NCBI RefSeq assembly: GCF_963662255.1
Contig: NC_085080.1
Coordinates: 248,001-312,000 of the forward strand
Origin: Cinclus cinclus
Lineage: Eukaryota > Chordata > Aves > Passeriformes > Cinclidae
DNA: 64,000 nucleotides
Direction of reading: 5' to 3'
In this document: positions 1-12,310 of the stretch, in pieces
Layout: each line of letters begins with the position of its first letter
Numbering within the stretch: position 1 is the first letter of the stretch
Position numbers and translations under genes: made by a program
The notes under the pieces: generated by a model
What the model was told of the DNA's origin: nothing
Seen by the model: only the letters and a program-made list of their open reading frames with translations
Databases searched by the model: none

Positions 1-36
1 GAGTGAGCTCTTGCCATGCCAAGAATGATTTTTGAG

Positions 37-1998
37 TCAGGAAGTGCTCTGAGAACTTGCCTCCATACGGGGACTCCATACGGCTGCTTTCCACTTCCGG
101 TTCATCCCCACGATGCGACAGAAACCATCAGTGAAAAGAGCATAGCGAGTTTTGTCTGCTGGCAGTTGGTTGTATGGCGGGGCTTCATCAGCCCGGGTCA
201 CTTGTTCTTGCTCCTCTTCATCGGCAAGACCAAAATTTTCACCTTCTGGCCACTTTGTAATTGTTTCCAAAATCCCAGGGTGATTTGGGTTTCCGATACA
301 GGCGCGCTGTGTGATGAGGGTGATCCACTTGCTCCATGTGGCATCGGTGGCGTGGTGGGTAGAGGGGACCTTCCCTTTAAACATCCACCCCAGCACTGGT
401 AGTCGGGGTGCCAGGAGGAGCTGTGCTTCTGTGCCAATCACCTCTGAGGCAGCTTGAACTCCTTCATAAGCAGCCAAGATCTCCTTCTCTGTTGGGGTGT
501 AGTTGGCTTCAGACCCTCTGTAACTTCGACTCCAGAATCCCAGGGGTCGGCCTCGGGTCTCACCAGGTACCTTCTGCCAAAGGCTCCAGGATAAGCCCTT
601 GTTCCTGGCTGCAGAGTAGAGCACATTCTTCACCTCTGGTCCCGTCCTGACTGGGCCGAGGACTACAGCATGAGCGATCTCCTGCTTGATCTGGGCAAAG
701 GCTTGCTGCTGCTCAGGGCCCCAGTGGAATTCATTCTTCTTCCGGGTGACCAGGTAGAGAGGGCTCACGATCCGGCTGTACTCAGCAATGTGCATTCTCC
801 AAAAGCCTATGGCACCTAGGAAAGCTTGTGTTTCCTTCTTGTTGGCTGGTGGAGACATCGCGGTGATCTTATTGATGACCTCAGTGGGGATTTGGCGCCG
901 CCTGTCTTGCCACTTTACTCCCAGGAACTGGATCTCTCGGGCAGGACCTTTGACTTTGCTCCTCTTGATGGCAAAACCGGCTCCCAGCAGAATCTGGATG
1001 ATCTTCTCTCCTTTCTCAAATACTTCCATTGCCGTGTTCCCCCACACAATGATGTCATCGATGTATTGCAGATGTTCTGGAGCTTCACCCTTTTCCAGTG
1101 CAGCCTGGATCAGTCCATGGCAGATGGTGGGGCTGTGTTTCCACCCCTGGGGCAGTCGGTTCCAGGTGTACTGCACGCCCCTCCAGGTGAAAGCAAACTG
1201 AGGCCTGCACTCTTCTGCCAGAGGAATGGAGAAAAATGCATTGGCAATGTCAATGGTGGCATACCACTTTGCTGCCTTGGACTCCAGCTCATACTGGAGT
1301 TCCAGCATGTCCGGCACGGCAGTGCTCAGCAGTGGAGTCACTTCATTCAATGCACGATAGTCCACAGTCAATCTCCATTCTCCGTCAGACTTACGCACAG
1401 GACAGATGAGGCTGTTGAAGGGTGAGTGGGTTTTGTTGACCACTCCTTGGCCCTCCAGCTCACGGATCATCTTGTGGATGGGGATCACAGCATCTCGATT
1501 TGTCCTGTACTGCCGGTGGTGCATTATGGAGGTGGCAATTGGCACTTGCTGCTCCTTCACCTTCAGGAGTCCCACTACAGATGGGTTCTCTGACAGTCCA
1601 AGCAAGGTGTTCAATTGCTTAATGTTTTCTGCCTCTACAGCAGCTATTCCAAAAGCCCACCTGAGTCCCTTTGGGTCTTTGTAATAGCCATTCCTGAGGA
1701 AGTCTATGCCTAGAATACACTGTGCCTCTGGGCCAGTCACAATTGGATGTTTCTGCCACTCCTTCCCAGTCAGGCTCACTTCAGCCTCTAGCAAAGTCAA
1801 TTCCTGTGATCCCCCCGTCACCCCAGCAATAGAAACAGGCTCTTCCCCCACATGTTCTGATGGCATTAGGGTGCACTGTGAAAAAGTATCAACCAATGCC
1901 CTATGTTTTTGTGGCTCTGATGTGCCAGGCCATTGGATCCACACCGTCCAAAAGACCCGGTTTTCCCGTGCCTCTCCCTGGCTAGAGGCAGGGCCCCT
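37..1998 (-). pseudogene. pol: ERV-L-like Pol (protease, RT, RNase H start), broken in RNase H
   Basis: The frame continues from gag past one amber codon for about 650 codons. An aspartic protease region comes first. Its active-site triplet reads D-T-F where D-T/S-G is expected, so the protease is probably dead. The reverse transcriptase follows, with the polymerase motif YIDD near the middle, upstream palm motifs (WRLTVDYR, WYATIDIANAFF) and a thumb and connection region. RNase H begins near the left end (ALFTDG) but meets a stop at 37-39. The WYA-ID-ANAFFS pattern around the first catalytic Asp is typical of class III (ERV-L) reverse transcriptases. The remainder of pol and the 3' LTR lie beyond the window edge. 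No integrase or envelope of this element is visible here. Confidence 0.85.
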
Positions 1999-2001
1999 CT
2001 A
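1999..2001 (-). promoter_or_regulatory. Amber codon between gag and pol (possible readthrough site)
   Basis: Gag stops with TAG, and the next codon, AGG, is in the same frame as protease and reverse transcriptase. There is no other stop for about 650 codons, so a single suppressible stop would separate gag from gag-pol, as in gammaretroviruses. That it acts as a readthrough signal is an inference. Confidence 0.45.
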
Positions 2002-3282
2002 GCACTGGTTATTATTTCCTTCCTGGGCATACATACTGGAGGTTCCCTCAAGGGGATCTGACAAATCATCCTCCCTTTTGTAATACCCTGCATCTTGGTT
2101 ATGGGAAGTTGAGGCTACCTTCACTTCAGTGGAGCTCCTTTGGTTAGTGTTTCCCTCCCTGAGTTGACGCACCCGTGCTGCCAGGGCAGAAGTGGGTTTC
2201 CCATCCCACCTTCTCATGTCTTCCCCATGGTCACGCAGAAAGAACCACAGGTCAGCTCGTGGGGTGTACCCTCTATCCCTAGCTGGGGGGCGTGGGGCTC
2301 TAACTCTGGCATCTGTGACTCGCACTGGTGCTGTACTGACCTTCTTCATCTCCTCCCTCATCTCTCTCATCTCCTCTTTGAGTTCCCTAATCACAGCAGA
2401 GACCTGAGCCTGCATTGGGCTGTTCATTATACTCTCAAAATTCCTGAGCCTATTGGCAACAGAACCCACTGTCTCGTGGTTGGTGTCAGCATTAATGGCT
2501 GCAATGAATGTGGTGTATTGAGATGGCCCCAGGTGTGCCAGATTCCACAACATCTGCCCTGTGTAGCTGACCTTGTCGGGGTCATTGTCATGTTGTCCAC
2601 CCCTCCCAAAGAATATCTCCAGTACTGCCAATTCTCTCAGCTGTTGGATCCCCTCCTCAGCGGTCTTCCAGCGCATTCTATGGTGGTGCTCCTGCATTCT
2701 CTCTCTATGGACAAACCTCTCTCTTACACTCATTAAAAGCCGCTCCCAGAGGGAGAGGGGGCCTGGTTCTGGGGCAGGATCCCTATTCCTTGGGGGATGT
2801 ATCAGGGTTGTCATCCAAGTCAATCTCCCCTCATCTCGGAATGTTAAATAGAACAGGTTTACAAGGCCTATTAGTAATGTCAGCCACTGTATGACATCAT
2901 TACTGCTTAGAAGAGATTTGAACCCCTCAAAAGCTGGTGGAGCAGACCCAAAAAACTGTGTAAGGGGTTGGGACAAAATTTTCCCTGGTGTCATATCCTC
3001 ACAGTATGTACCATTATTAAAGTAACCCCAAAAACATACAGTTAGAGTGTGATAGCTCTGAATCCATGTGCCCACCTTCCAGAGGAAGTTAAAAATCCAT
3101 GAATTTCTCACGTTATCAGCCCACAAAAGGAACTGGATAATAGTTACGGCAGCCTGAGTTATAGGACCCATGTTCAAGTAAGGGATTGCAAATGGGAGAG
3201 ATAAAGCTGTGGCCACACGGAGCCCAAACCACGGTAAGCTGGACAACATGATGCCACCTAACACAAAACTGAGGTAACTCAA
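1999..3282 (-). CDS. gag: ERV-L-like endogenous retrovirus Gag
   Basis: An open frame of 427 codons lies just downstream of a retroviral 5' LTR and primer site on the minus strand, so its position is that of gag. It starts at the ATG at 3282, which is the first ATG of the frame and opens with residues MSYLSF. The N-terminal half is unusually hydrophobic, with stretches near residues 5-35, 45-55 and 135-150 that look like membrane segments. The middle (about 185-320) is charged and helical, with a run rich in EEMREM. The C-terminus is rich in Arg and Pro. No CCHC zinc knuckle is visible, which fits ERV-L-type Gag better than gamma- or alpharetroviral Gag. The frame ends at an amber codon (1999-2001), and the same frame continues directly into protease and reverse transcriptase. 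The long open frame suggests a fairly young copy. Assignment as gag rests on position and on the pol type next to it. Confidence 0.72.
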   Translation of the reverse strand: MSYLSFVLGGIMLSSLPWFGLRVATALSLPFAIPYLNMGPITQAAVTIIQFLLWADNVRNSWIFNFLWKVGTWIQSYHTLTVCFWGYFNNGTYCEDMTPGKILSQPLTQFFGSAPPAFEGFKSLLSSNDVIQWLTLLIGLVNLFYLTFRDEGRLTWMTTLIHPPRNRDPAPEPGPLSLWERLLMSVRERFVHRERMQEHHHRMRWKTAEEGIQQLRELAVLEIFFGRGGQHDNDPDKVSYTGQMLWNLAHLGPSQYTTFIAAINADTNHETVGSVANRLRNFESIMNSPMQAQVSAVIRELKEEMREMREEMKKVSTAPVRVTDARVRAPRPPARDRGYTPRADLWFFLRDHGEDMRRWDGKPTSALAARVRQLREGNTNQRSSTEVKVASTSHNQDAGYYKREDDLSDPLEGTSSMYAQEGNNNQC

Positions 3283-3326
3283 GAATTGTTATTCCTTTTT
3301 CACCCTTTTCTCTCAATGCCCTCGGG

Positions 3327-3344
3327 CCCCACGTTGGGCGGCCA
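3327..3344 (-). promoter_or_regulatory. Retroviral primer binding site (tRNA-complementary)
   Basis: Just inside the LTR end, the minus strand carries an 18-base tract beginning TGGCCGCCC and ending AACGTGGGG. This has the layout of a primer binding site, a few bases after the LTR's terminal CA and ahead of the gag leader. I cannot name the tRNA with confidence. Confidence 0.55.
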
Positions 3345-3349
3345 AAATC

Positions 3350-4050
3350 TGTCTTGGTTTGAAAGACAGGTGTTTGCTAAGGAAAGCAGAAGCTTCCCTT
3401 TGGGCTGAAAAAAACGTGATTCTTCCGATTATTATAATTTTGGAATTAAGAGAGCTCTCAGGCAAAGATATGGGGGTAGGAATAACAGTTCATTACTAGT
3501 GTATCTAAGATGACAAACAAGAACAACAGCAGCTATGAAATTACCCACAAACAGAGCAGTAACTCAGTCCCAGTGTTTTTCTGGCTGCAGGCACCTTTTC
3601 CCTGAGCTGCAGTTCCCGGTGCTGGGGGCGGGCGGCTCCCGCAGAGCCGCAGGAGGGCTGGGCGTGATGGCAGAGCTGTCCCAGGGGGAGAGAGAGATGG
3701 AGAGAGCCCTCCGCTCACGGTGTCGGTCCCGGTGATCAGCAGAGTGCTGGATGGTGGTAGCTCACAGCGAGAAGACAGCCGGGCAGGGTCCGATAGTGGT
3801 TTCCCAACGCTGGGATGGCGGAGATGGAGGAGAGGTGGCGATCGTTCTTCTCGTCCAAACTCCGCGGGGGAAATGGGCCGAGGCCCAGCCTTCCGCTTCC
3901 TCTTCTGGCTGTTTGAATCTCGCGGGGCTTTCTCTCTTCCCTCCCGTCCCCTCCCCCTTGTCACCAGGGCCCAGTCAACAGGTATCTTAGCATGACAATG
4001 GGGAAAATTCCACAGAGGGAAAAAAAAAGGGAGAGAACTAACCCTCAACA
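3350..4050 (-). repeat. 5' LTR of the ERV-L-like provirus
   Basis: This segment of about 700 bp starts with TG (TGTTGAGGG on the minus strand) and ends in ACA next to the primer site. It lies directly upstream of gag. A second copy of the same length and order is found at 53734-54431, which fixes both ends. The middle is GC-rich. On the far side (4051 onward) it abuts a simple satellite. Confidence 0.85.
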
Positions 4051-4051
4051 C

Positions 4052-4805
4052 ACGGTCATTGCATGGTCATGGTCATCTCATGGTCACTATCATGTCACAG
4101 TCTTGATCCTCTAATGGTCATGTTGTGGTTACCTCAGGGTCGTGGCCATCACATGGTCATCTCAGAATCACCTCCTGGTCACTATAGTCTCACGGCCATG
4201 GTTCTGTTATGGTCACCGTCATCTCTTGGTCACAGTCACCTCAAACTCCTGGTGTTCCCATTGTTATGGTCGTCTCATGGTCATTATTGTATCATGGCCA
4301 TGCTGATCCCTTGTTCTTGTCATAGTCTTTATGAGCCCATGGCCATCATTAACTCATGGTCACCTCATGGTCACCATATGACCTTGATTACCACACGGCT
4401 CTGTCATGGTCATGAAATGCTCAGAGTCATGAAATAGTCATGGTCATCTCGTGGTCAGGTCAGGGCCACAGTCATGTCATGGTCATTTCCTGAGCATCAC
4501 CATCTCATGCTCATGGTCATCTCCTGATCACAGTCATCTCATGCTCGTGGGCAACTTCCTCTCATGGTCACGATCTCATGCTCATGGTTGTGTCATGGTC
4601 ATCTGGTGGTCACAGTCCTCTCATGGTCATGATCATCTCATGAGCATGGTCACAGCAATGGTCATCAAATGGTCAGGCTCATCTCATGATCGCCTTGTGG
4701 TCAACTCATGGCCACAGTCACATGATGGTCATGTCAGGGTCATAGCTGAGTCATCCTCATGGCCATCCCATGGTCATGGTCATGCCCATCTTATGGTCAT
4801 GCATA
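4052..4805. repeat. Degenerate ATGGTCATC satellite
   Basis: About 750 bp of imperfect tandem copies of short units such as ATGGTCATCTC and ATGGTCAC, with unit lengths varying around 9-12 bases. The unit gives open frames rich in Met, Val, Ser and His on several strands, which are not genes. The array begins at the outer end of the LTR. Confidence 0.85.
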
Positions 4806-5200
4806 GCAATGAGGAAGACAGACAGACAGACGTGCCTGCTTGCTCTGAAGAAGATCGTTTATTATAACCAACCAAGCCTTTATATACTCCAAACTTAACC
4901 CAGACTTTACTGAAACAAGCACTCATTGGCTGCCTGTCACTGTGGTGTCGCTGTTGAGGTGTCCCTTTACCCAGCCAGCTCTCTGGTCATGTGGTGTCCA
5001 CGCATCTCCCCAGCCAATCCCTGCCTCACACACGAGGTGACCACCAACCCACTCTCCGGCCATCTGACCCACAGCTGAACCCTTCCCAGAGTGCCCACAA
5101 CCGCAGGGAGCGCAGGGCTGGATTTGGCCACCAGACACTTGGTAACCCTCCTGAGATCCTCAGTGCACTGAGCTCCCACAGGAGTGTGGGGACCACTTGG
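4806..5200 (-). repeat. LTR fragment with TATA box and poly(A) signal
   Basis: On the minus strand a TATA box (TATATAAAGG, 4877-4886) is followed about 20 bases on by AATAAA (4858-4863) and then a CAGA-rich stretch. This is the promoter and poly(A) arrangement of an LTR. The outer limits are uncertain. The right side merges into the class II promoter copy near 5.2 kb. Confidence 0.5.
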
Positions 5201-5224
5201 AGATGACCTGCATGCCTTGTGAAT

Positions 5225-5440
5225 TGGATGTTCTTCAACCTCTAGCTTGAGGCGGGATCTCTCCCGGTCCTCCTCTCAACTCCCGGGCCTCTCCTCAGCC
5301 AATCAGAGAAGGCACTAAAATAATTGAGCCAATTAGAGCGCGCAGCACTGATGACTCCTCACGGTCCAGGCAGTCCCACAGCGCCCAGAGCTCCTCACCT
5401 GGACTCCACCCGTGCCCTGCCCCCAGCACCCCCCGCCAGG
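5225..5440 (-). promoter_or_regulatory. MHC class II-type X-Y box promoter copy facing left
   Basis: Read on the minus strand, this stretch carries an X2-like AGTCATCAG, a first Y-type box CTAATTGGCT and a second inverted CCAAT box CTGATTGGCTGAG. It then runs on through CCCGGGAGTTGAG. The same order and spacing occur on the plus strand at 7790-8010, so the two are inverted copies. X and Y boxes bind RFX and NF-Y in class II promoters. It faces away from the class II exon 1 at 5487, so it is not in the right orientation to drive that gene. Confidence 0.55.
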
Positions 5441-5486
5441 GGAATTTGGGGAGGGAGGAGGTGTCAGAACCTGCCCGGTGCTGGCC

Positions 5487-7590
5487 ATGGGGCGTGTGGC
5501 CACAACTGGGGCCATACTGGTGGCACTGGGAGCCCCAGGGCTGGAGGCGCAGAGCTCTGGTGAGCGGGAGGGGCAGGAAGGGAAGTGGAGGGGATGCTGG
5601 GGAGACAAAGGGAAATGGGGCGGGAGGGATGGTGCTAGGGGAAGGGAACTGGGAAGTGTTGGGAAAGGGGGAGAAAAATGCAGAGAAAGGTGGAAAAGAG
5701 GAACTGGGACCCCGGAAAGAAGGGTCCCATGGTGGCCATGGGGCACTGGGGGTGAGGAGTTGGGTTTGCCCTGGAGCTCTTGGCTCCTGTGGGCTGCTGG
5801 GGGGGCATCCCGGGGCCTGTGTCCTGCACACACAGGGCTGTTTCAGGGGATGGTTAAGTCCGAGTGCTACTCCATTAGCGACACCAACCGAGTGAGGTTC
5901 GTGGAGAGGAACATCTCCAAGCAGGAGCAGTTCCTGCACTTCAGCAGCCATGTGGGGGTGTACGTGGGGACATCTCCTTTGGGACAGGCTTGCCAGGTAC
6001 TGCAACAGGGACCCGGAATGGATGGAGTACAGACGGGCTGCAGTGCACAGGCACTGCCGGCACAACTAGGAGCTGCCCAGACCGTTCCTCGTGGAGCGCA
6101 GAGGTGAGCGTGGGGCAGAGCGTGTCCCCTCAGGCCCTGCTCTGGGAATGACCCTGGAGCCCCTCAAAACCTCCCTGGGAATCACCTGAGACACGTCAGC
6201 CCTTCTTGTGCCCATCCCCGGGGCCTCTTGTACCCTCACCCCAAGGAACTCCTGTGGCTCTCCCAGTGCATCCCAGTCCATCCCACTGTCTTCACCGTCC
6301 CTCCCAGTGTCACAAGACTCCCTCCCAATTCCTCTCAGTCCACAGCCATTCCATTCCCAACCCACTCCCCGACCTCCACCCTCTCTCCAAGTGTCCTTCC
6401 AGTGCTCATCCAAATCTCTCCCATCTATCCCGGTGACCCACCAGTCCCTCCCAGTCCATTCCAAGTCCTTTTCAGTCCAATCCCTAACCTATTCCCTCTC
6501 TCCTATTGTCCCAATGCACTCCGTTCACTCACGGTGTTCCCCCATTCTCTCCAGTTTCATTCCTAGTCTCTCTCAGTACCACACCAGCCCTCCCCATCTC
6601 TCCCAGTTCACCCCAGTTGGTCCCAGTGTGTCCTCACTCTCTCCCAGAGCTCCTCACTGTATCCATCTCACTGTAACACTCAAGCTCCTAGCGTGGCCCC
6701 AGCTCCCCACTCTGCTCCGTGATGGATTCCTACCCTGTTGAGATCCAGCTGAGGTGGTTCCAGGGCCAGAAGGAGCTCTCAGGGCATGTGGTGGCCACTG
6801 ACCTGGTCCCCAAGCGGGACTAGACCCACCAGCTCCTGGTGCTGCTGGAATCCCCTCCCCATTGCAGGGTCACCTTCAGCTGCCAGGCGGAGTACATCAG
6901 CCTGGAACACCCCGAGCTGGCACTGGGGTACAGCCCACAACCCACAGTGCAGGGGGACGGGGGAGACACTGCGGGGGCTGGGAGGGGGATTGGGGTCTGT
7001 CGGGAGTGACTCGGAGAGTGTCTGAGTCAGTCAGGAGGGGATGAAAGAAGTCTGGGCCTGGAAAAGATGTGCTTGAAATGAGGTTGGTTGTGTTGGGAAG
7101 AGACTGGAAGGGCTCTTGGTGAGCCCAGGAGAGGCTGGGAAGGGACTGGGAGAGGGCTTGAGGGTCCTGGGGCAGTGGGGGGCAAATGGTAGGGAGGGAC
7201 GGGATCCAGAGAGGGACAGGAGGGGCTTTGGGGGGTCCTGAGGAGGAGGGGAAGAGATTGGGAGGAGATTTAAGGGAGTACTGGGTGGGCTGGGGGTGAA
7301 TGGGAGGGTGCTTGGAGTGGCTTGCAATGTCTGTGAGAGGTTTTGGAGGGTCCTGACCCCTGTGGACTCCCAGAAATGCTGCCAGAAACCCCCCTGCAGC
7401 AAGGTCCTGAGGGGGATGGGGAGCTCGGTGTTAGGATTAGTCTTCCTGGAACCGGAGCTCACTTCTACCTGCACAAGAAGGTGAGGGGAGGTCCCAGGGA
7501 TCATATGCCCCCTCCCCCAGAGCGTGTGTGCTCCCCTGAGGCTCCCAGCCAGGTATCACCCCCTTTCATCTGCCCTCAGAGCTCCTGACC
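5487..7590 (+). pseudogene. MHC class II beta chain pseudogene (all six exons recognisable)
   Basis: The exon order of an avian class II beta gene is preserved. Exon 1, the leader, is at 5487-5559 (begins MGRVATTGAI, donor GTGAGC). Exon 2, the beta-1 peptide-binding domain, is at about 5836-6103, with motifs such as RVRFVERNI and PEWMEY. Exon 3, the beta-2 Ig domain, is at about 6716-6928 and has lost its 5' part (motifs RWFQGQKELS, FSCQAEY). Exon 4, transmembrane, is at about 7374-7480. A small exon 5 is at 7521-7552, and exon 6 starts at 7580 with an early stop. Exon 2 needs two frames and carries an in-frame stop. Exon 3 has a stop after LVPKRD, and exon 4 is frameshifted. The product would not fold, so this is a dead copy. 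Class II beta chains normally pair with alpha chains to present peptides to CD4 T cells. Confidence 0.85.
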
Positions 7591-7789
7591 CAGCAGCGGC
7601 TGCAGCTTCTCCCCATGGCCTTGGGCCCAGCCAGGACCCCCCCGCTCTGTCCCCACTCTGATTTTGGGGGTGTGGTGTGTCCTACCCAGTCTTGCTGTAA
7701 CTCTGCCCCAGCCCAGCTGCTCCCAGTGTTCCAAACAGAGCTTCCCAGTTGGACCCAGCTCTTTTTAGTGGGGGGCATTGAGGAGGGAC

Positions 7790-8010
7790 TTGGGGGGACC
7801 CCGCGGGGGGATCGTGATTGGGCGGGGAGGGCGGGGTCCAGGTGGGGAACACTGGGTGCTGCGGGTCTGCCCGGCAACCGCGGAGTCATCAGACCTGCTC
7901 TCCCTGATTGGCTGCATCTTCTCCATCGCATTCTCTGATTGGCTGAGAAGAGTCCCGGGAGTTGAGTGAAGGAACAGGAGATATCGCGCCCCGAGCACCT
8001 GCACAGAACG
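7790..8010 (+). promoter_or_regulatory. MHC class II-type promoter (X, X2, Y boxes), orphaned
   Basis: An X1-like CCCGGCAACCGCGG, an X2-like AGTCATCAG and a Y box CTGATTGGCT follow one another at about 7869-7913. A second CTGATTGG lies at 7935 and a transcribed-leader-like tract follows. The order and spacing match the RFX/CREB/NF-Y enhanceosome of class II genes. No class II exon 1 follows. The inverted-repeat arm starts at about 8126 instead, so the promoter appears cut off from its gene. Confidence 0.6.
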
Positions 8011-8153
8011 ACAGACCCAGCTTGGGCACAGGGAGGGAATTTATTACCAACCAAATCACAGCAGCACAAGGAGAAGGGAAAGCAAACTCTCCAACACCTT
8101 CCCCCGACCCAACAGGAATTACCAGGGCTCTGCCCAACGGGGCTCACTGGGGA

Positions 8154-9560
<1,407 letters not shown>

Positions 9561-11565
9561 TGCAGCACCAGCATGGGAGGCTGCCACTGACCCTGCCCTG
9601 AAGGCAACGCAGCAGCAGCAGCAGCAGCCAGGGCTCCACAGCGGGGCAAGCCCCTGGGCCTGCCCACAGATCCTCTGCTGAAATCCTCTGCCTGGGCACC
9701 CTCCTTCGGCATCTCCAGCCACTGGGGACAATCCTTGCTGCCACTGCTGGAGCTTCGCTGCTTTCTGTGCCTGCACTCCCACAGCTGCTGGGGAAGACAG
9801 CGGCAGAATTCCACTCTGCCTCTCAATTCCACTCACACACTGGGCTGCCTGCGAGTCGATGCTTGGAAAATATACACACTTGACATTTTTAAACATCCTA
9901 TTTCCCTACTCAGACTTGGTTTGCCTGCCCCTTCGGGAAAGGAATATTAAAGGCTTTTTTATGGAATGCTACCCCACTGAACAGGGATGAGATTAACATC
10001 TCAACAGACTGGAATAACCCAAAAGATATCCACAAACATAACAACCATTAACAGAACACCAAGGACCAACAGCAACCATCAAGGAACACCCACCCCAGAC
10101 CCTGCCCCCTGCACAGCTGGAGACACCTGGTCTGGAAAAGGCCGACAAGGAAATCCAGGAGTCTGGACCTAATTAACATCAGAGGGGGAGAAATCCGGGT
10201 CCAGTAGGAAACCAAATAGTGAGAACTACACAACTTGGAAGCAATGAACATTAAAGCAACGCATTGCAATGGGTTCAGACTGTATACAGTTTAGGAATAA
10301 TCTAGTAAAATGCATGTGTCATGGCATGATTTTCTCTGCACACCTGGGCTATGTGTGGATGAAATTATTTCTGTCACCCATCCTGACCAGAATCAAGTAA
10401 CGCCTTGACTCTCTAACACTAAAGATAGTCTTGGAGAGTTTTTGTTTTTCCCGCAGTTTCAGTGACAAAAATTACACCATTAGAATAATTTTTCGTTAAT
10501 AATCCAACTTTTCTACTGTCACTTGGGCCAGGGAAGTGACAATCAATTTTTACAGCTAGGAGAAGTAGAAAAAACTTGATTGCAATGGAAATTTTTGGGT
10601 ATCTTCCTCAATGGCTATTAGTGATGGCAAAATTTCCATCTGGGTTTTATGGTGCTTGCCTTTAGGCTGCATTTTGCAAAACGAGAAGAGCTTTAAGGAT
10701 GAAGCTTTCAAGCATAAACAGTTGATAGAATACTGTTTAAAAGAAAAAAAAAAAGGATAAAAAAATACAGCAAATTCTGTAGGTCCACCTGTGAGTTATC
10801 CAATGGCTGCTCTGGAAGAGAAGCAATGGCTCCAGGCAGCCAGGAGAGGAGCTTTAGAAATGCAAATTAACACTGCTGGGGCAAAGTGTGGAAAATGTAC
10901 CCAGGTGTTCTTGCCTGGGGGAGGAATTGGGCTGACTCCCTCTGTCCCCCACCCCAAGCTCTGCCTGCTTGCACAGGTGGAATTTGCACAGCTCAAGGCA
11001 GAGTCCATAGTGTGGATATCTGACTGCAACAGAAACTGGTTAAGCTGCAAAGGGAAACAGCAAACGGAGAAGGTTGTGAAAACTTTACTATCAAATGTCA
11101 GAGGGAACCATCCCTCTCCCCACTCCAACACGTGCTGTCACTGCCCAGGTTCTAGAGGGTGTACCAGAGCACTGGGCTGTTTTTGCGAGCCTAGAGAAAT
11201 CAGTTGGGAATCCAAGTATGTGATGATTTAATTAGAGAAAAGTGATCAATTGATGCATCCCTGGCTGCAAGGCATTGCCAAAAATGGGGACCAGATTAGC
11301 AGACACCAGAACAAATCCTACAAATCCATGGACCAGCCCCTGAGGGATTCCCAAAGGAATTCATATCAGGTGAAAGAAACTCCATACATAATTTCAGTAG
11401 CATAATTAGGTTTACATTTGATTATTATTATTATTGAAAGACTATATTATCATTCCTCAAAATAGGCATAAAGAGGGAATGGGACACCAAGAGCGAACTG
11501 GGGAGCAGCTGACGATAATGGAGGGGGACGATGAGAAAGAAGGAAGAGGGAGAAGGGTGGACACC

Positions 11566-11960
11566 CCCTATGGGGAGATGAATGTGAAGTGCTTGATCAG
11601 CAACCTGGAATGGCTGGAGTACATGTGGGCTCTGGGGAGCACTCAGTGCCAGCACTACGAATTGTCCGGCCCGTTCCTCATGGAGCAGAGAGGTGAGCGT
11701 GCAGCAGAGCATGTCCTGACAGGCCCTTCCCTGGGAATGACCCTGGAGCCCCTCAAAACCTCCCTGGGAATCACCCCAGAGCCCTCAGCACTCCTTGTGT
11801 CCATCCCCAGGGCTTCCTGCTGCTCCCCCAGTGTCTCCTGTGGCTCTCCCAGTCCATCCCAGTCCCTCCCAGTGTCTCCTCCGTGCATCCCAGTGTCTCC
11901 TCCGTGCATCCCACTGTCCCCATAGTCCCTCCCAGACCCTGCCCCTCTTTCTCAATTTCC
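11566..11960 (+). pseudogene. MHC class II beta exon-2 fragment plus intron 2
   Basis: The 3' part of a beta-1 domain exon is intact in frame (YGEMNVKCLI, LEWLEYMW, GPFLMEQR) and ends in a normal donor at 11692 (AG then GTGAGC). The following 260 bp match intron 2 of the class II pseudogene at 6104 onward, including the same run of short CCCAGT-rich repeats. The 5' half of the exon and all other exons are absent. It begins just outside the left inverted-repeat arm. Confidence 0.75.
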
Positions 11961-11989
11961 AATTGTTTTATCAATGCTGCCCATCTACA

Positions 11990-12310
11990 AAAAAAGACCA
12001 GACTTTCTGATTTTTGCCTGTTTTTATTTACCAAGACCAGATGGTTATCTGTGAGACCAAAGACTTTACAGAGATTTATTCAACCACCACTGCTTACCTG
12101 GCAAAGTTATGACAGCAAAAACCCAAAAATTACTGATTACAACGAGAGGCCATACTGTAAGAAGAGGCTGCAAACCAAGGTTCGGTGGAGCGTGGAGTGG
12201 GCGGTGACCCCTCACGTTCCCCAGCGCTGCTTGCTCCGTCTGCATCAAATAAAGCAACTTAAATTTTGCTGAATATCTTGGGACTTTTTGTTTCTCCTTT
12301 ATAACGCTGG
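11990..12310 (+). repeat. LTR fragment with poly(A) signal
   Basis: The sequence around 12160-12300 (GGAGCGTGGAGTGGGCGG, AATAAA at 12248-12253, then GCAACTTAAATTTTGCT) recurs in reverse orientation at 26010-26130. It has the composition of an R-U5 region. The left limit is a guess. Confidence 0.5.

Noticed and set aside
4063..4867. Met, Val and His-rich frames
   Set aside because: They derive from the ATGGTCATC satellite.
10791..11231. 146-codon frame in the inverted-repeat arm with CGKC and many Cys
   Set aside because: Present in both arms only because the arms are duplicates. No domain, splice signals or retroviral gene order supports it.
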